A stretch of DNA of 21,690 nucleotides from a virus, in IMG/VR virus record IMGVR_UViG_3300029263_000694, positions 1 to 21,690 of that record. One strand, written 5' to 3'. How positions within the stretch are numbered: position 1 is the stretch's first letter; each line of letters begins with the position of its first letter. The notes beneath the pieces were generated by a model. It worked only from the letters and a program-made list of their open reading frames with translations. It was not told the DNA's origin and ran no database searches. Made by a program: the position numbers and the translations under genes. Shown in pieces: positions 14,594 through 20,576 of this stretch.

Positions 14594-14791
14594 CTAAGAT
14601 GTTTTAAATGTTTGAGATAATTGCTTTACCATAGATTTTGCAATAGGTAAATTTTGATTTGCTCCTTCGCAAATTAATTTTGCAAGTTTATCTTGCATTT
14701 CAAATAATTCATCTTGATGAATCATATCACTTAAAAAAAATTGGTCTCCTAAAATTTCTGCAATTGATTGGGTAAATTTTGAATTTGTCAT
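14594..14791 (-). CDS. Hypothetical helical protein (65 aa), first after promoter
   Basis: Helical protein (FTQSIAEILGDQFFLSDMI, LAKLICEGANQNLPIAKSMVKQL), not recognised. It is the first gene after the promoter at 14851-14820 with a predicted leader of about 22 bases, so it would be among the earliest made products of this cluster. Confidence 0.65.
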   Translation of the reverse strand: MTNSKFTQSIAEILGDQFFLSDMIHQDELFEMQDKLAKLICEGANQNLPIAKSMVKQLSQTFKTS

Positions 14792-14819
14792 TGTTTATGT
14801 TTTAATTATTAATTATAAA

Positions 14820-14851
14820 CAAATGTAATAAGAATAATCTTATAATCAAAA
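14820..14851 (-). promoter_or_regulatory. Bacteroidetes-type promoter (TTTTG-N19-TACATTTG)
   Basis: TTTTG (14851-14847) and TACATTTG (14827-14820) are 19 bases apart. The spacer begins ATTATAAGAT as in the promoter at 8013-7982, and both are preceded by TTATTAAAT. The predicted start point is near 14813, for the gene at 14791. Confidence 0.78.
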
Positions 14852-14867
14852 AATTTAATAAGTTATT

Positions 14868-15284
14868 TTAAGATTTATTTATATTAATCCTAACAGCTTC
14901 GTTTTCTTTGAGAAGGAAAACATCTTTTAAAAGCATCTTTTTTGTCCACATTGTAGTGTCCGGACAATATTTTTTTATAGGATCAGCCATTTTTAAAGCA
15001 TTGAGCCAATACATAAAGTTTCCTTTTGGGTCATTTACAAAATATAACTTGACTATATTTTTATTTAATGACATCAAAGCATCGTATTTATACTTTTCTA
15101 ACATTTTGTCAGAATAATACTTATTTCTGAACTTCATTTCAATCACACAATCTAAACCTTTTGGAGTTTTACCTACTGCATCATAATGAGAAAACTCATC
15201 TTCTGGAGCTTTTAAATCCCAGCCATCAAAATTCAAAAGCAATATCACAGCTTTTTCCCATTTTTTAACCTGTTTGATTCCCAT
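14868..15284 (-). CDS. PD-(D/E)XK nuclease-like protein (138 aa)
   Basis: The core motif is visible: HYDAVGKT with Asp35, then a strand ending CVIEMKFR with Glu49 and Lys51, separated by about 14 residues as in PD-(D/E)XK nucleases, followed by a helix with an LEKYKYDAL segment and a strand LYFVNDP. Proteins of this size and type act as Holliday-junction resolvases or phage recombination and repair nucleases. It overlaps the 72-residue gene by 20 bases. The fold call is good; the substrate is unknown. Confidence 0.65.
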   Translation of the reverse strand: MGIKQVKKWEKAVILLLNFDGWDLKAPEDEFSHYDAVGKTPKGLDCVIEMKFRNKYYSDKMLEKYKYDALMSLNKNIVKLYFVNDPKGNFMYWLNALKMADPIKKYCPDTTMWTKKMLLKDVFLLKENEAVRININKS

Positions 15285-15483
15285 TATTCCAAATAATATT
15301 CAAGTCCTTAATCCACTTATTTATCGTTTTCGGTGAGCAGGTGCACGGTTTATAAAAACTATGCTTGTAATATTTGCTGTGTAAGTTGCAGACCAGCTCA
15401 AATTCCATTGAGCTGATAACGTCCTTTGTTCCTTGTCGAAATAATTCCCAATCTTTATAGTCGAGTTCTTCAAAATTTACCAT
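15265..15483 (-). CDS. Hypothetical HTH-like protein (72 aa)
   Basis: A mostly helical protein with a Cys-containing segment KPCTCSPKTINKWIKDLN at 45-62 that reads like a helix-turn-helix with a recognition helix. It may bind DNA, but there is no specific family that I can name. The start overlaps the 48-residue gene's end (ATGGTAA). Confidence 0.6.
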   Translation of the reverse strand: MVNFEELDYKDWELFRQGTKDVISSMEFELVCNLHSKYYKHSFYKPCTCSPKTINKWIKDLNIIWNNGNQTG

Positions 15484-15623
15484 CTTTTAATTTTTAGATT
15501 ATTTAGTTTTTTTCTTCTTTTATCACAATTACATTTAGTTCCTTTTAATGCGTGATAACTTTCAACTAAATATTTTATCCCTGTGTATTTTGTTATGTAG
15601 TATATAATGTCTCCTAATTTCAT
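15477..15623 (-). CDS. Small conserved Cys-x-Cys protein (48 aa)
   Basis: The peptide reads MKLGDIIYYITKYTGIKYLV at the start and KCNCDKRRKKLNN at the end. Leu-Gly-Asp, then a Thr-Gly-Ile-Lys and a Cys-x-Cys-Asp-x-Arg-x-x-x-Leu-Asn is a pattern I have met in small proteins of Bacteroidetes phages, with unknown role. Its ATG overlaps the sigma-factor stop as ATGA, and its stop overlaps the next ATG. Conservation suggests a real function, maybe metal binding by the paired cysteines. Confidence 0.7.
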   Translation of the reverse strand: MKLGDIIYYITKYTGIKYLVESYHALKGTKCNCDKRRKKLNNLKIKRW

Positions 15624-16126
15624 AATAGTTTTTTTAATTTCTCTTTAACTTTTTTATAAGTAAAATAAAGAGCATAATATTTTATATTGGATTGTCTAGA
15701 AAAATCGGCAATACTTTCTCCTCCATTAATAATTTCAAAAACTTTTCTATCATACCAATGCATTTGTGATAATTCATTATTAATAGTTTCAAAAGAGCCT
15801 TCAAAGTTAATATCAATCTCCTGGATTTGCTGCGCAAAAATTTTCTCTCTTAAATAAGGAACACTTCCATCGATTGAAATTATAGTAATGTTTTTCCCTT
15901 TTCTTTTTAAATCCAGGAATAAAGTTTTTAATGTTTTAAAAATGTAATAGTAATTTATCTCGTCATTATACATAATGTCAAGACCTTTTTCTAATTTTAG
16001 TTGAATTTTAATATACATTTCTTGAGTTATATCTTCTGCTACAGTTTTAGTACATCCGAAAGTCATAACAATTTCAACCCAAATATCGTGTTTTTTAAAA
16101 ATTAGAATAAGCTTTTCTTCTACCAT
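15620..16126 (-). CDS. ECF-like sigma-70 family factor
   Basis: This 168-residue protein fits a minimal sigma factor that redirects host RNA polymerase. Residues 15-45 match region 2 (IVMTFGCTKTVAEDITQEMY, with the acidic Glu-Asp-x-x-Gln-Glu core), 60-80 include a hydrophobic helix and LDLKRKGKN, and 120-168 match region 4 with a helix-turn-helix (ADFSRQSNIKYYALYFTYKKV) that would read the -35 element. It begins one base after the P-loop ATPase stop and couples by ATGA to the next gene. No anti-sigma gene is visible. Targets might be the TAAATACGTTATATA sites, but that is a hypothesis. Confidence 0.75.
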   Translation of the reverse strand: MVEEKLILIFKKHDIWVEIVMTFGCTKTVAEDITQEMYIKIQLKLEKGLDIMYNDEINYYYIFKTLKTLFLDLKRKGKNITIISIDGSVPYLREKIFAQQIQEIDINFEGSFETINNELSQMHWYDRKVFEIINGGESIADFSRQSNIKYYALYFTYKKVKEKLKKLL

Positions 16127-16127
16127 A

Positions 16128-16964
16128 TTAATTCAATGGGTCATATAAATCCTCCACTATTTTTGGTAAACCCAATTCATTAACTTCAAAAGAAAAAGTT
16201 TCAAAAGCGTATCCTCTGCTTCTTCTGCATTTAACTGTTACCCAATCCTTGTTAACAGTATTCGCTTCTAACTCAATATGAGTCTCACATTTTTTTTCTA
16301 GGAAGCTACCTAAATGACCGGACATTTTAGAACTTCCATAATTTTGATGAATAACATTTATTATGTGACAGTTGAACTTTGCTGACCATTCCATTAGCTT
16401 CTGAACAACTGCGTTTGATTCTTCAAGTGAATTTACATCACTTACAAGGTCGGCAATTCCATCAATTATCACAAGAGATGGAGTATTTATTTTTTGGCTC
16501 AAATAATATTCTATAAATTCTAACCTTGTTTTATAAGCAATTGCACGAAGTCCAAAAGTGTGATAAATATCCGGAGTAATCCTGGAATCCATAGAAAAAA
16601 CTCGTTTAAATACTTTTTGACAGTGCCACAATCCCTGCTCTGTGTCAAAATGAACGAGGCTTCCGTTCCCTCGATGCCCTTTAATTTTGCCTCCATATCT
16701 ATTCGAATCACTTAAATAAACAGATGCAAGTAATGATATAAAAAATGTTTTTTTGGTTTTTGGTGGAGCAGAAACGCAGCTTAAGTTACCGTAAGTTCCC
16801 AAAGGAATCGGTAAAAGCGAATCGCCTAATTTAGTTTTAATTAATTTCTCTCCAAATGATAAAGCCACTGGAGGATATTCGATAGTTTCTTTAGTATTTA
16901 CGAAGCAGTCTTCTTCTATAAATTGCATTAACATATTGTGTTCTGTTGTCTCTTTTATTGTCAT
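16128..16964 (-). CDS. RecA-like P-loop ATPase (RepA/AAA_25-type)
   Basis: A Walker A-like loop SAPPKTKKTFF at 65-75 keeps the Lys-Thr but lacks both glycines of the standard motif. Walker B is LVIIDGIADL at 164-173 with Asp168 in the RecA style, followed by a Leu-Glu-Glu-Ser segment, and the strand IINVIHQNYGSSKMSGHLGS at 201-220 resembles RecA motif 3. The overall layout fits the AAA_25/RepA family of replicative helicases and ATPases. The degenerate Walker A may be typical of this Bacteroidetes group rather than a loss of function. It lies just after the SSB terminator and just before the sigma factor. A role in replication or recombination loading is likely. Confidence 0.75.
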   Translation of the reverse strand: MTIKETTEHNMLMQFIEEDCFVNTKETIEYPPVALSFGEKLIKTKLGDSLLPIPLGTYGNLSCVSAPPKTKKTFFISLLASVYLSDSNRYGGKIKGHRGNGSLVHFDTEQGLWHCQKVFKRVFSMDSRITPDIYHTFGLRAIAYKTRLEFIEYYLSQKINTPSLVIIDGIADLVSDVNSLEESNAVVQKLMEWSAKFNCHIINVIHQNYGSSKMSGHLGSFLEKKCETHIELEANTVNKDWVTVKCRRSRGYAFETFSFEVNELGLPKIVEDLYDPLN

Positions 16965-16977
16965 TTAATAAATGTAT

Positions 16978-17012
16978 AAAAAAAAAAGGTATGAATTAAT
17001 ATAACTCATACC
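16978..17012 (-). terminator. Rho-independent terminator after the SSB-like gene
   Basis: GGTATGA (17012-17006 on the minus strand) pairs perfectly with TCATACC (16994-16988) over an 11-base loop, followed by ten T (16987-16978). An A run on the other side makes it usable on both strands. It separates the SSB group from the ATPase and sigma group. Confidence 0.8.
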
Positions 17013-17037
17013 CTTTTAAAAGATTAATAAAGGTAAT

Positions 17038-17385
17038 TTAAAAAGGCAAATCTGACTTTTCACTTGTGTGAGCAGAGGCAGTTACAGAATTATCTGTTTT
17101 CTCTTCTCTCTCGGCTAATTGAATAACCCCTTGACCATCTTTTACGTCTTTAATCCATACTACTTTACCGTTTCCTAAATAATCTACTTTCTTTTTAGCT
17201 TCTCTTTCTTCTTGAGTTCGACTATCCATTAAAGCAACATTATTTCCGTATCTTGTTTCATCTTGAACTGCGATTGTAAAGTTATAATAAACCGGAATAT
17301 TTCCATCCTGATCCTTTTTTCCTTTAATGAATTTTTCTTTCGGTAGTTTATCTACTCGAATACTTGCTGTGATTAATGCACCCAT
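17038..17385 (-). CDS. Single-stranded DNA-binding protein-like (115 aa)
   Basis: A beta-rich N-terminal part (ITASIRVDKLPKEKFIKGKK, YYNFTIAVQDETRYGNNVAL, GKVVWIKDVKDGQGVIQLAE) fits an OB fold, followed by a disordered Ser/Thr/Glu tail ending in SDLPF. That acidic-hydrophobic end mirrors the SSB tail DDIPF that recruits partner proteins. It is the last gene before a strong terminator, after a protein that may be a recombination factor. A short spacer before the next gene up suggests the two are co-transcribed. The OB fold is predicted by pattern; the tail is clear. Confidence 0.72.
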   Translation of the reverse strand: MGALITASIRVDKLPKEKFIKGKKDQDGNIPVYYNFTIAVQDETRYGNNVALMDSRTQEEREAKKKVDYLGNGKVVWIKDVKDGQGVIQLAEREEKTDNSVTASAHTSEKSDLPF

Positions 17386-17413
17386 AATTATATTTATTTA
17401 GTTTTTGTTAATA

Positions 17414-17809
17414 TTATTTCTTTTTAAAATCATCACTTTCATCTTCTCCAAATACACCGAGTTCGTAAAAACCAGTAAGTTTTAAAACTGCTCTTGATAA
17501 AGCTCGTTTTTCTGCCATTTCCATTACATACCAAGAGTTACAATTACCATCTTTAAAGTTAGTGCCTTTTAAAGCCGAACCAAATGTTTCAATTGGATGC
17601 TCCGGATTAATTATTAAAAATGCTTTTGCTCTAACTACGGCAAAATTAGTTTTGCATTCAACGACATCATAAGAAATACTTATTTTTTCTTTCGATTGAA
17701 TTTTTTCAATACCGGCTCGTGTTATTATAACATAGTGTTGATGTTTATAAACATCGTCTTTACTTAATTCATACTTCTTGTAAAGTTCTACTAATCTGTC
17801 TCTATTCAT
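17414..17809 (-). CDS. Possible recombination-associated protein (131 aa)
   Basis: The protein has an alpha-beta N-terminal part and near residues 95-115 the segment MEMAEKRALSRAVLKLTGFY, followed by GVFGEDESDD and a charged tail. The Ala-Glu-Lys-Arg-Ala-x-x-Arg-Ala motif resembles helices seen in Rad52/Erf-type annealing proteins and in related phage proteins, which often sit beside SSB as here. There is no firm family call. It may be a single-strand annealing or DNA-binding partner of the SSB-like protein. Confidence 0.5.
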   Translation of the reverse strand: MNRDRLVELYKKYELSKDDVYKHQHYVIITRAGIEKIQSKEKISISYDVVECKTNFAVVRAKAFLIINPEHPIETFGSALKGTNFKDGNCNSWYVMEMAEKRALSRAVLKLTGFYELGVFGEDESDDFKKK

Positions 17810-17826
17810 TTTATTGTTTTTAAAGG

Positions 17827-17991
17827 TTAATAAATTCCAAGGTCTTTGCTCAATGAATCTAATTGTCCATTTTTAAATTTAATGTCCGACTCTAAGTCAT
17901 CAATTTTTTTAAGCATTGCTTCGATTCTAAACTCATAATATTCAAGTAATGAATCTTTAGTTTGTGGCGATTGATTTGTTCTTACATCCAT
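17827..17991 (-). CDS. Small coiled-coil protein (54 aa)
   Basis: Residues 14-50 form a coiled coil (LLEYYEFRIEAMLKKIDDLE). Its start overlaps the end of the 51-residue coiled-coil gene by ten bases. The two neighbours may interact. Function unknown. Confidence 0.65.
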   Translation of the reverse strand: MDVRTNQSPQTKDSLLEYYEFRIEAMLKKIDDLESDIKFKNGQLDSLSKDLGIY

Positions 17992-18137
17992 TGTAAAGTG
18001 TCTAAAAGTGATTTTTTTTCTTCTAATTCTTTATATAAAGCTATTTGAGAAAATGCATCTTTAAATAATGCAGCGTGATGAAGTTGAACTTCTAATAATT
18101 TAATTTCTTTCCGAAGAGTTGTTTCCTGGGTAATCAT
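17982..18137 (-). CDS. Small coiled-coil protein (51 aa)
   Basis: A helical, Leu/Glu/Lys-rich protein (MITQETTLRKEIKLLEVQL to EEKKSLLDTLQWM). A longer reading would need TTG at 18170, but that TTG is the end of a TATATTTG promoter element, so the ATG at 18137 is chosen. It is the first gene after that promoter. No family recognised. Confidence 0.65.
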   Translation of the reverse strand: MITQETTLRKEIKLLEVQLHHAALFKDAFSQIALYKELEEKKSLLDTLQWM

Positions 18138-18167
18138 AAATAAGTGTCTTTTATTGTTAGAATGATT

Positions 18168-18175
18168 CAAATATA
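18168..18175 (-). promoter_or_regulatory. Probable promoter -7 element (TATATTTG)
   Basis: TATATTTG fits TAnnTTTG and would start transcription about 24 bases before the ATG at 18137. No TTTG stands 19 bases upstream. Instead TTATTAAATTTTTTG (18192-18178), shared with the region before the promoter at 14820, lies directly next to it. It may be a weak or activator-dependent promoter. Confidence 0.5.
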
Positions 18176-18207
18176 GACAAAAAATTTAATAAAATTGTAT
18201 TTAGAGC

Positions 18208-18234
18208 AAAAAAAAAGGTCAATATATATCAACC
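18208..18234 (-). terminator. Rho-independent terminator after the NinG-like gene
   Basis: The minus-strand RNA GGUUGA, loop UAUAUA, UUGACC, then nine U. Two G-U pairs make the stem stable only for this strand. It lies between the nuclease gene and the next promoter. Confidence 0.7.
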
Positions 18235-18278
18235 CCTTTTTTACAATAACAATAAACAAGACAAGTAAATATACTAAA

Positions 18279-18668
18279 TTAGATAGAATCTACAAAATCC
18301 TGGTATCTTTTTATTAGCTCCTGTAATTCCTTGTCCGAAATCTTTACTATTTCTTGAGCTTTAATATGCAGTCTTCTTGCAGTTCCTTCTCCGTATTTTG
18401 CGTCAAGATTTGCACTAAAAATATATTGTTCACCATATTTAAAAACATTACACCCAGCACACTGTACCTGACAATTAATGTCATCCCATCGTGTTGAATA
18501 GTGCCTTCGTGACTGGAAATGACCGTTTTGTAGTTTTTTGTAATGATCAGCTTTTCCACAAGTAAAACATTGAGCTATCTCATTATCTGCATCTTTTCGT
18601 CTAATATATTGACTAAATATTGAATCTAATTTTTTTATTAATTTGCTTCTAGGAATTTTCTTTGCCAT
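18279..18668 (-). CDS. NinG-like recombination nuclease (HNH, zinc)
   Basis: A 129-residue protein of the lambda NinG/Rap type, a Holliday-junction-related nuclease with zinc. CFTCGK supplies Cys34 and Cys37; NGHFQSRRHYSTRWDDIN at 48-65 carries the catalytic His50 region; CQVQCAGCNVFKYGEQY at 66-82 supplies Cys70 and Cys73 plus Asn74, and the sequence GEQYIFSANLDAKYG is the rest of the family signature. The N-terminus is basic. It stands alone between an AT-rich leader and a terminator. Family confidence is good. Confidence 0.85.
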   Translation of the reverse strand: MAKKIPRSKLIKKLDSIFSQYIRRKDADNEIAQCFTCGKADHYKKLQNGHFQSRRHYSTRWDDINCQVQCAGCNVFKYGEQYIFSANLDAKYGEGTARRLHIKAQEIVKISDKELQELIKRYQDFVDSI

Positions 18669-18807
18669 TATTTTATTATAAAAAGTTTTTTAAACTGGTT
18701 AAAAAATAATAAATTTGAATTTTTTCAATTCTTTAAAATATAATATCTAAATATATATATAAATATATATCTAATTAAATATATAGAAAAATAATGAGTT
18801 AGGAGAT
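18669..18807 (-). other. AT-rich intergenic leader, 139 bases
   Basis: A nearly pure A/T stretch with TATATA runs and the near-palindrome TTGAAAAAATTCAA (about 18722-18735). No TAnnTTTG promoter is evident, no good ORF fits, and the stem at 18790-18810 is too short for a terminator. It could be a control region for the NinG-like gene or a DNA-unwinding element. Confidence 0.4.
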
Positions 18808-19233
18808 TTACTCTTTGCCTATTGCTCTAATCTTCTCAAAACCTCTACTTCCGAAATATGCTGCAACTATTAAAGATAATAGTCCTGTAATGCTATCCAA
18901 AGGATAATTTAAAAACCAGCCAATTATATAAGAAATAGAGAAAAATACTAGAGTTAAAGGTCTCACATTTTTTGAAAGCCAAGAATCGCTTGACATATCA
19001 CTTGACCATCTTTTACTTACTTCTTGCATCTCTATTAAATCGATTTCTAAAAGCTTTAAAGCCTTCTCTTTATCTATTGGATTAATTACTTTGTCTTTAG
19101 AAATAAGACCTTTTATAAGCTTTAAAATGCTAGATGTTGGATTAATACTTGAAGTCACGTCAAATATATGAGGAGCAACATTCATTAAAAATTTACCAAC
19201 TTTAGTTTCAGAAAATTTCTTTTTTGGTTTCAT
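18808..19233 (-). CDS. Holin, three transmembrane-segment type
   Basis: This 141-residue protein fits the 3-TM holin family. The conserved part is SKRWSSDMSSDSWLSKNVRPL at about 73-93 (quoted in part) ahead of two hydrophobic spans (LVFFSISYIIGWFL and ITGLLSLIVAAYFG), ending in RGFEKI. The N-terminal segment has one weaker span near 34-44. Holins open the inner membrane to let endolysin reach the wall. The gene is coupled by ATGA to the one-TM protein, itself coupled to the 154-residue gene, giving a tight lysis operon. Confidence 0.82.
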   Translation of the reverse strand: MKPKKKFSETKVGKFLMNVAPHIFDVTSSINPTSSILKLIKGLISKDKVINPIDKEKALKLLEIDLIEMQEVSKRWSSDMSSDSWLSKNVRPLTLVFFSISYIIGWFLNYPLDSITGLLSLIVAAYFGSRGFEKIRAIGKE

Positions 19234-19379
19234 TTCTTTTTATTAAGTAAATACCATTTTTGGACAGTGTACCCAATTGTTACACTTACTAAAATAATCT
19301 TTAATCCAATATCAATCGATGTCATACTTATTCCGAAACTTCCTATATTGATTAATATGGTGTTATAATCTGTTTTCAT
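19230..19379 (-). CDS. One-TM protein of the lysis cassette (49 aa)
   Basis: The protein reads MKTDYNTILINIGSFGISM, then a hydrophobic span at about 22-40 (IDIGLKIILVSVTIGYTVQ) and KWYLLNKKK at the end. A Tyr-Thr-x-Gln-Lys-Trp-Tyr-Leu-Leu stretch before a poly-Lys tail is reminiscent of small phage proteins that neighbour holins. ATGA overlaps at both ends confirm it. It could be an antiholin or spanin-like partner, but there is no lipobox. Confidence 0.75.
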   Translation of the reverse strand: MKTDYNTILINIGSFGISMTSIDIGLKIILVSVTIGYTVQKWYLLNKKK

Positions 19380-19840
19380 TTCTTGTCTATTTGTTGAAGC
19401 TTTTTAGATGCCCAATTAATACCTGATGTTCCACCCCATCCAAGCCAAGCTACATACCCTTTGTCTTTCCAAGGTGTTTCTTCAAACTCCGGACTAACTT
19501 CTGCATTTTTTTGATGTCTTTTAAATGCTGACATTCTTGCAATTGTTTCCCTGCTTATGTTCTCCCTTTTTGCTAATTGATTTGCACGAGTCCATCCAAT
19601 CTGAGTCATTCCCTTGACTTCATCCTTGTATTTATCTCGCCATCTTAAAACCTTTTTAGCATTATTAGAAACGCTTTTAGGATAGTCATTATAAGTTTCA
19701 AGGTTAATCATTTTACCTTTAAAAGAACGATAGCAAATGGCAATCGCTTGACTTTTGTCGTGGTATCTCATCATTTGAGGAACGCAGCGAATCATATAAT
19801 CACTTTGTTTTTCTCCTGTCTTTTTATTTGGTATTGGCAT
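19376..19840 (-). CDS. Conserved phage protein with NAKK...WLGWGG domain (154 aa)
   Basis: Two recognisable parts are present. Residues 1-42 hold PNKKTGEKQSDYMIRC, then KSQAIAICYRSF, a Cys-containing motif found at the N-termini of several phage proteins. Residues 58-150 include NAKKVLRWRDKYKDE, GWTRANQLAKRENISRETIARMSAFKRH (partial), and GYVAWLGWGGTSGINWASK, a domain with Arg/His residues and Trp-Gly-Gly that recurs across phages, sometimes fused to head-maturation proteins. The biochemical role is not known. Position between endolysin and holin suggests lysis or virion assembly. Confidence 0.65.
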   Translation of the reverse strand: MPIPNKKTGEKQSDYMIRCVPQMMRYHDKSQAIAICYRSFKGKMINLETYNDYPKSVSNNAKKVLRWRDKYKDEVKGMTQIGWTRANQLAKRENISRETIARMSAFKRHQKNAEVSPEFEETPWKDKGYVAWLGWGGTSGINWASKKLQQIDKK

Positions 19841-19843
19841 TAT

Positions 19844-20302
19844 CTAGCAATTTTCACAGTTACTCCAAGTATAGTATTTATTTTTTCTTTTAGTTACTAA
19901 GACTTGCTTTCGATTGTCTTTAGCTTTATAAGAAATATGCAACCATTTTGGTTCTTCACCAAATTCCCAGATAAGCTGATCAAAGTCTAAATTGTCTTTT
20001 ATGTAATGAAACATTTCTAAATTAGTCTTTCCACCCATTGATGTAATGTCAATAGCATTTCCTGTTAAATGTTGACTTACTGAACTTCCCCTAATACCAG
20101 AATTTAATTTAGAACATCTATAAAAGCTATTAACTTTAATAGGAGCTTCTACCCATTCTCTTAATGGCTCAAAAACTTTTTCAGCGATAAGCTCCATATT
20201 TTTCAAATGATCAGCTTTAGGCTTATTATCAATATTATACTGATTAGCATAATTAGAATAAGTTGCTTCTTTATAGCTTATATTTTTACTTATTTTCTTC
20301 AT
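19844..20302 (-). CDS. M15-family zinc peptidase, endolysin
   Basis: A D-Ala-D-Ala carboxypeptidase-like enzyme that would cut peptidoglycan peptides at the end of infection. The signature is SFYRCSKLNSGI at 59-70, then SQHLTGNAIDI with His78 and Asp85, and WLHISY with His122, giving the His-x(6)-Asp and His zinc site of the M15 family (M15A/DUF882 type). There is no signal peptide, consistent with release through the holin. It overlaps the preceding coiled-coil gene by 17 bases. Family call is good; being a lysin is inferred from the cassette. Confidence 0.85.
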   Translation of the reverse strand: MKKISKNISYKEATYSNYANQYNIDNKPKADHLKNMELIAEKVFEPLREWVEAPIKVNSFYRCSKLNSGIRGSSVSQHLTGNAIDITSMGGKTNLEMFHYIKDNLDFDQLIWEFGEEPKWLHISYKAKDNRKQVLVTKRKNKYYTWSNCENC

Positions 20303-20531
20303 CTTTTTCTGGAATTAATTCGAAAGAACCATCTTTAAGATTTATGTTTACTTTTCCATAACTCTCCTCAAGCTCTTTCTTTGTTTTATCTTGTTCTACC
20401 ATTAACTCGACATACATATGATTTAAGCTGTATATTTGAGTTTGTAATAAACCAAGGTCGTGCAAAATTGCACCTTTCTTCTGCTCTTGTTCTTGTAATC
20501 CTTTTAATTCTGCTTCGGTAATTTTTGACAT
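20286..20531 (-). CDS. Coiled-coil protein upstream of endolysin (81 aa)
   Basis: A Glu/Lys/Gln-rich helical protein (ITEAELKGLQEQEQKKGAIL, TKKELEESYGKV), followed by a short beta end (NINLKDGSFELIPEK). A pattern of this kind precedes lysis or tail-fibre genes in Bacteroidetes phages, but no function is known to me. It follows the fibre gene by 45 bases. Confidence 0.65.
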   Translation of the reverse strand: MSKITEAELKGLQEQEQKKGAILHDLGLLQTQIYSLNHMYVELMVEQDKTKKELEESYGKVNINLKDGSFELIPEKDEENK

Positions 20532-20576
20532 TTTAAATGTTTTTTAAGTTAGATGTAAATATACTGAATTTTATTT

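Noticed and set aside
14908-15117. Plus-strand frame of 69 codons
   Set aside because: Antisense shadow of the PD-(D/E)XK gene.
16520-16711. Minus-strand frame of 63 codons inside the ATPase gene
   Set aside because: Out-of-frame shadow wholly inside a gene with clear Walker motifs.
18138-18170. TTG start extending the 51-residue coiled-coil protein
   Set aside because: The TTG is part of the TATATTTG promoter element, so it would not lie within the transcript.
18347-18559. Minus-strand frame of 70 codons inside the NinG-like gene
   Set aside because: Alternative-frame shadow; the NinG-like frame carries the conserved zinc and His motifs.
18720-18740. TTGAAAAAATTCAA palindrome as a terminator
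   Set aside because: The stem is AT only with no T tract of the right placement, and it lies before rather than after a gene.
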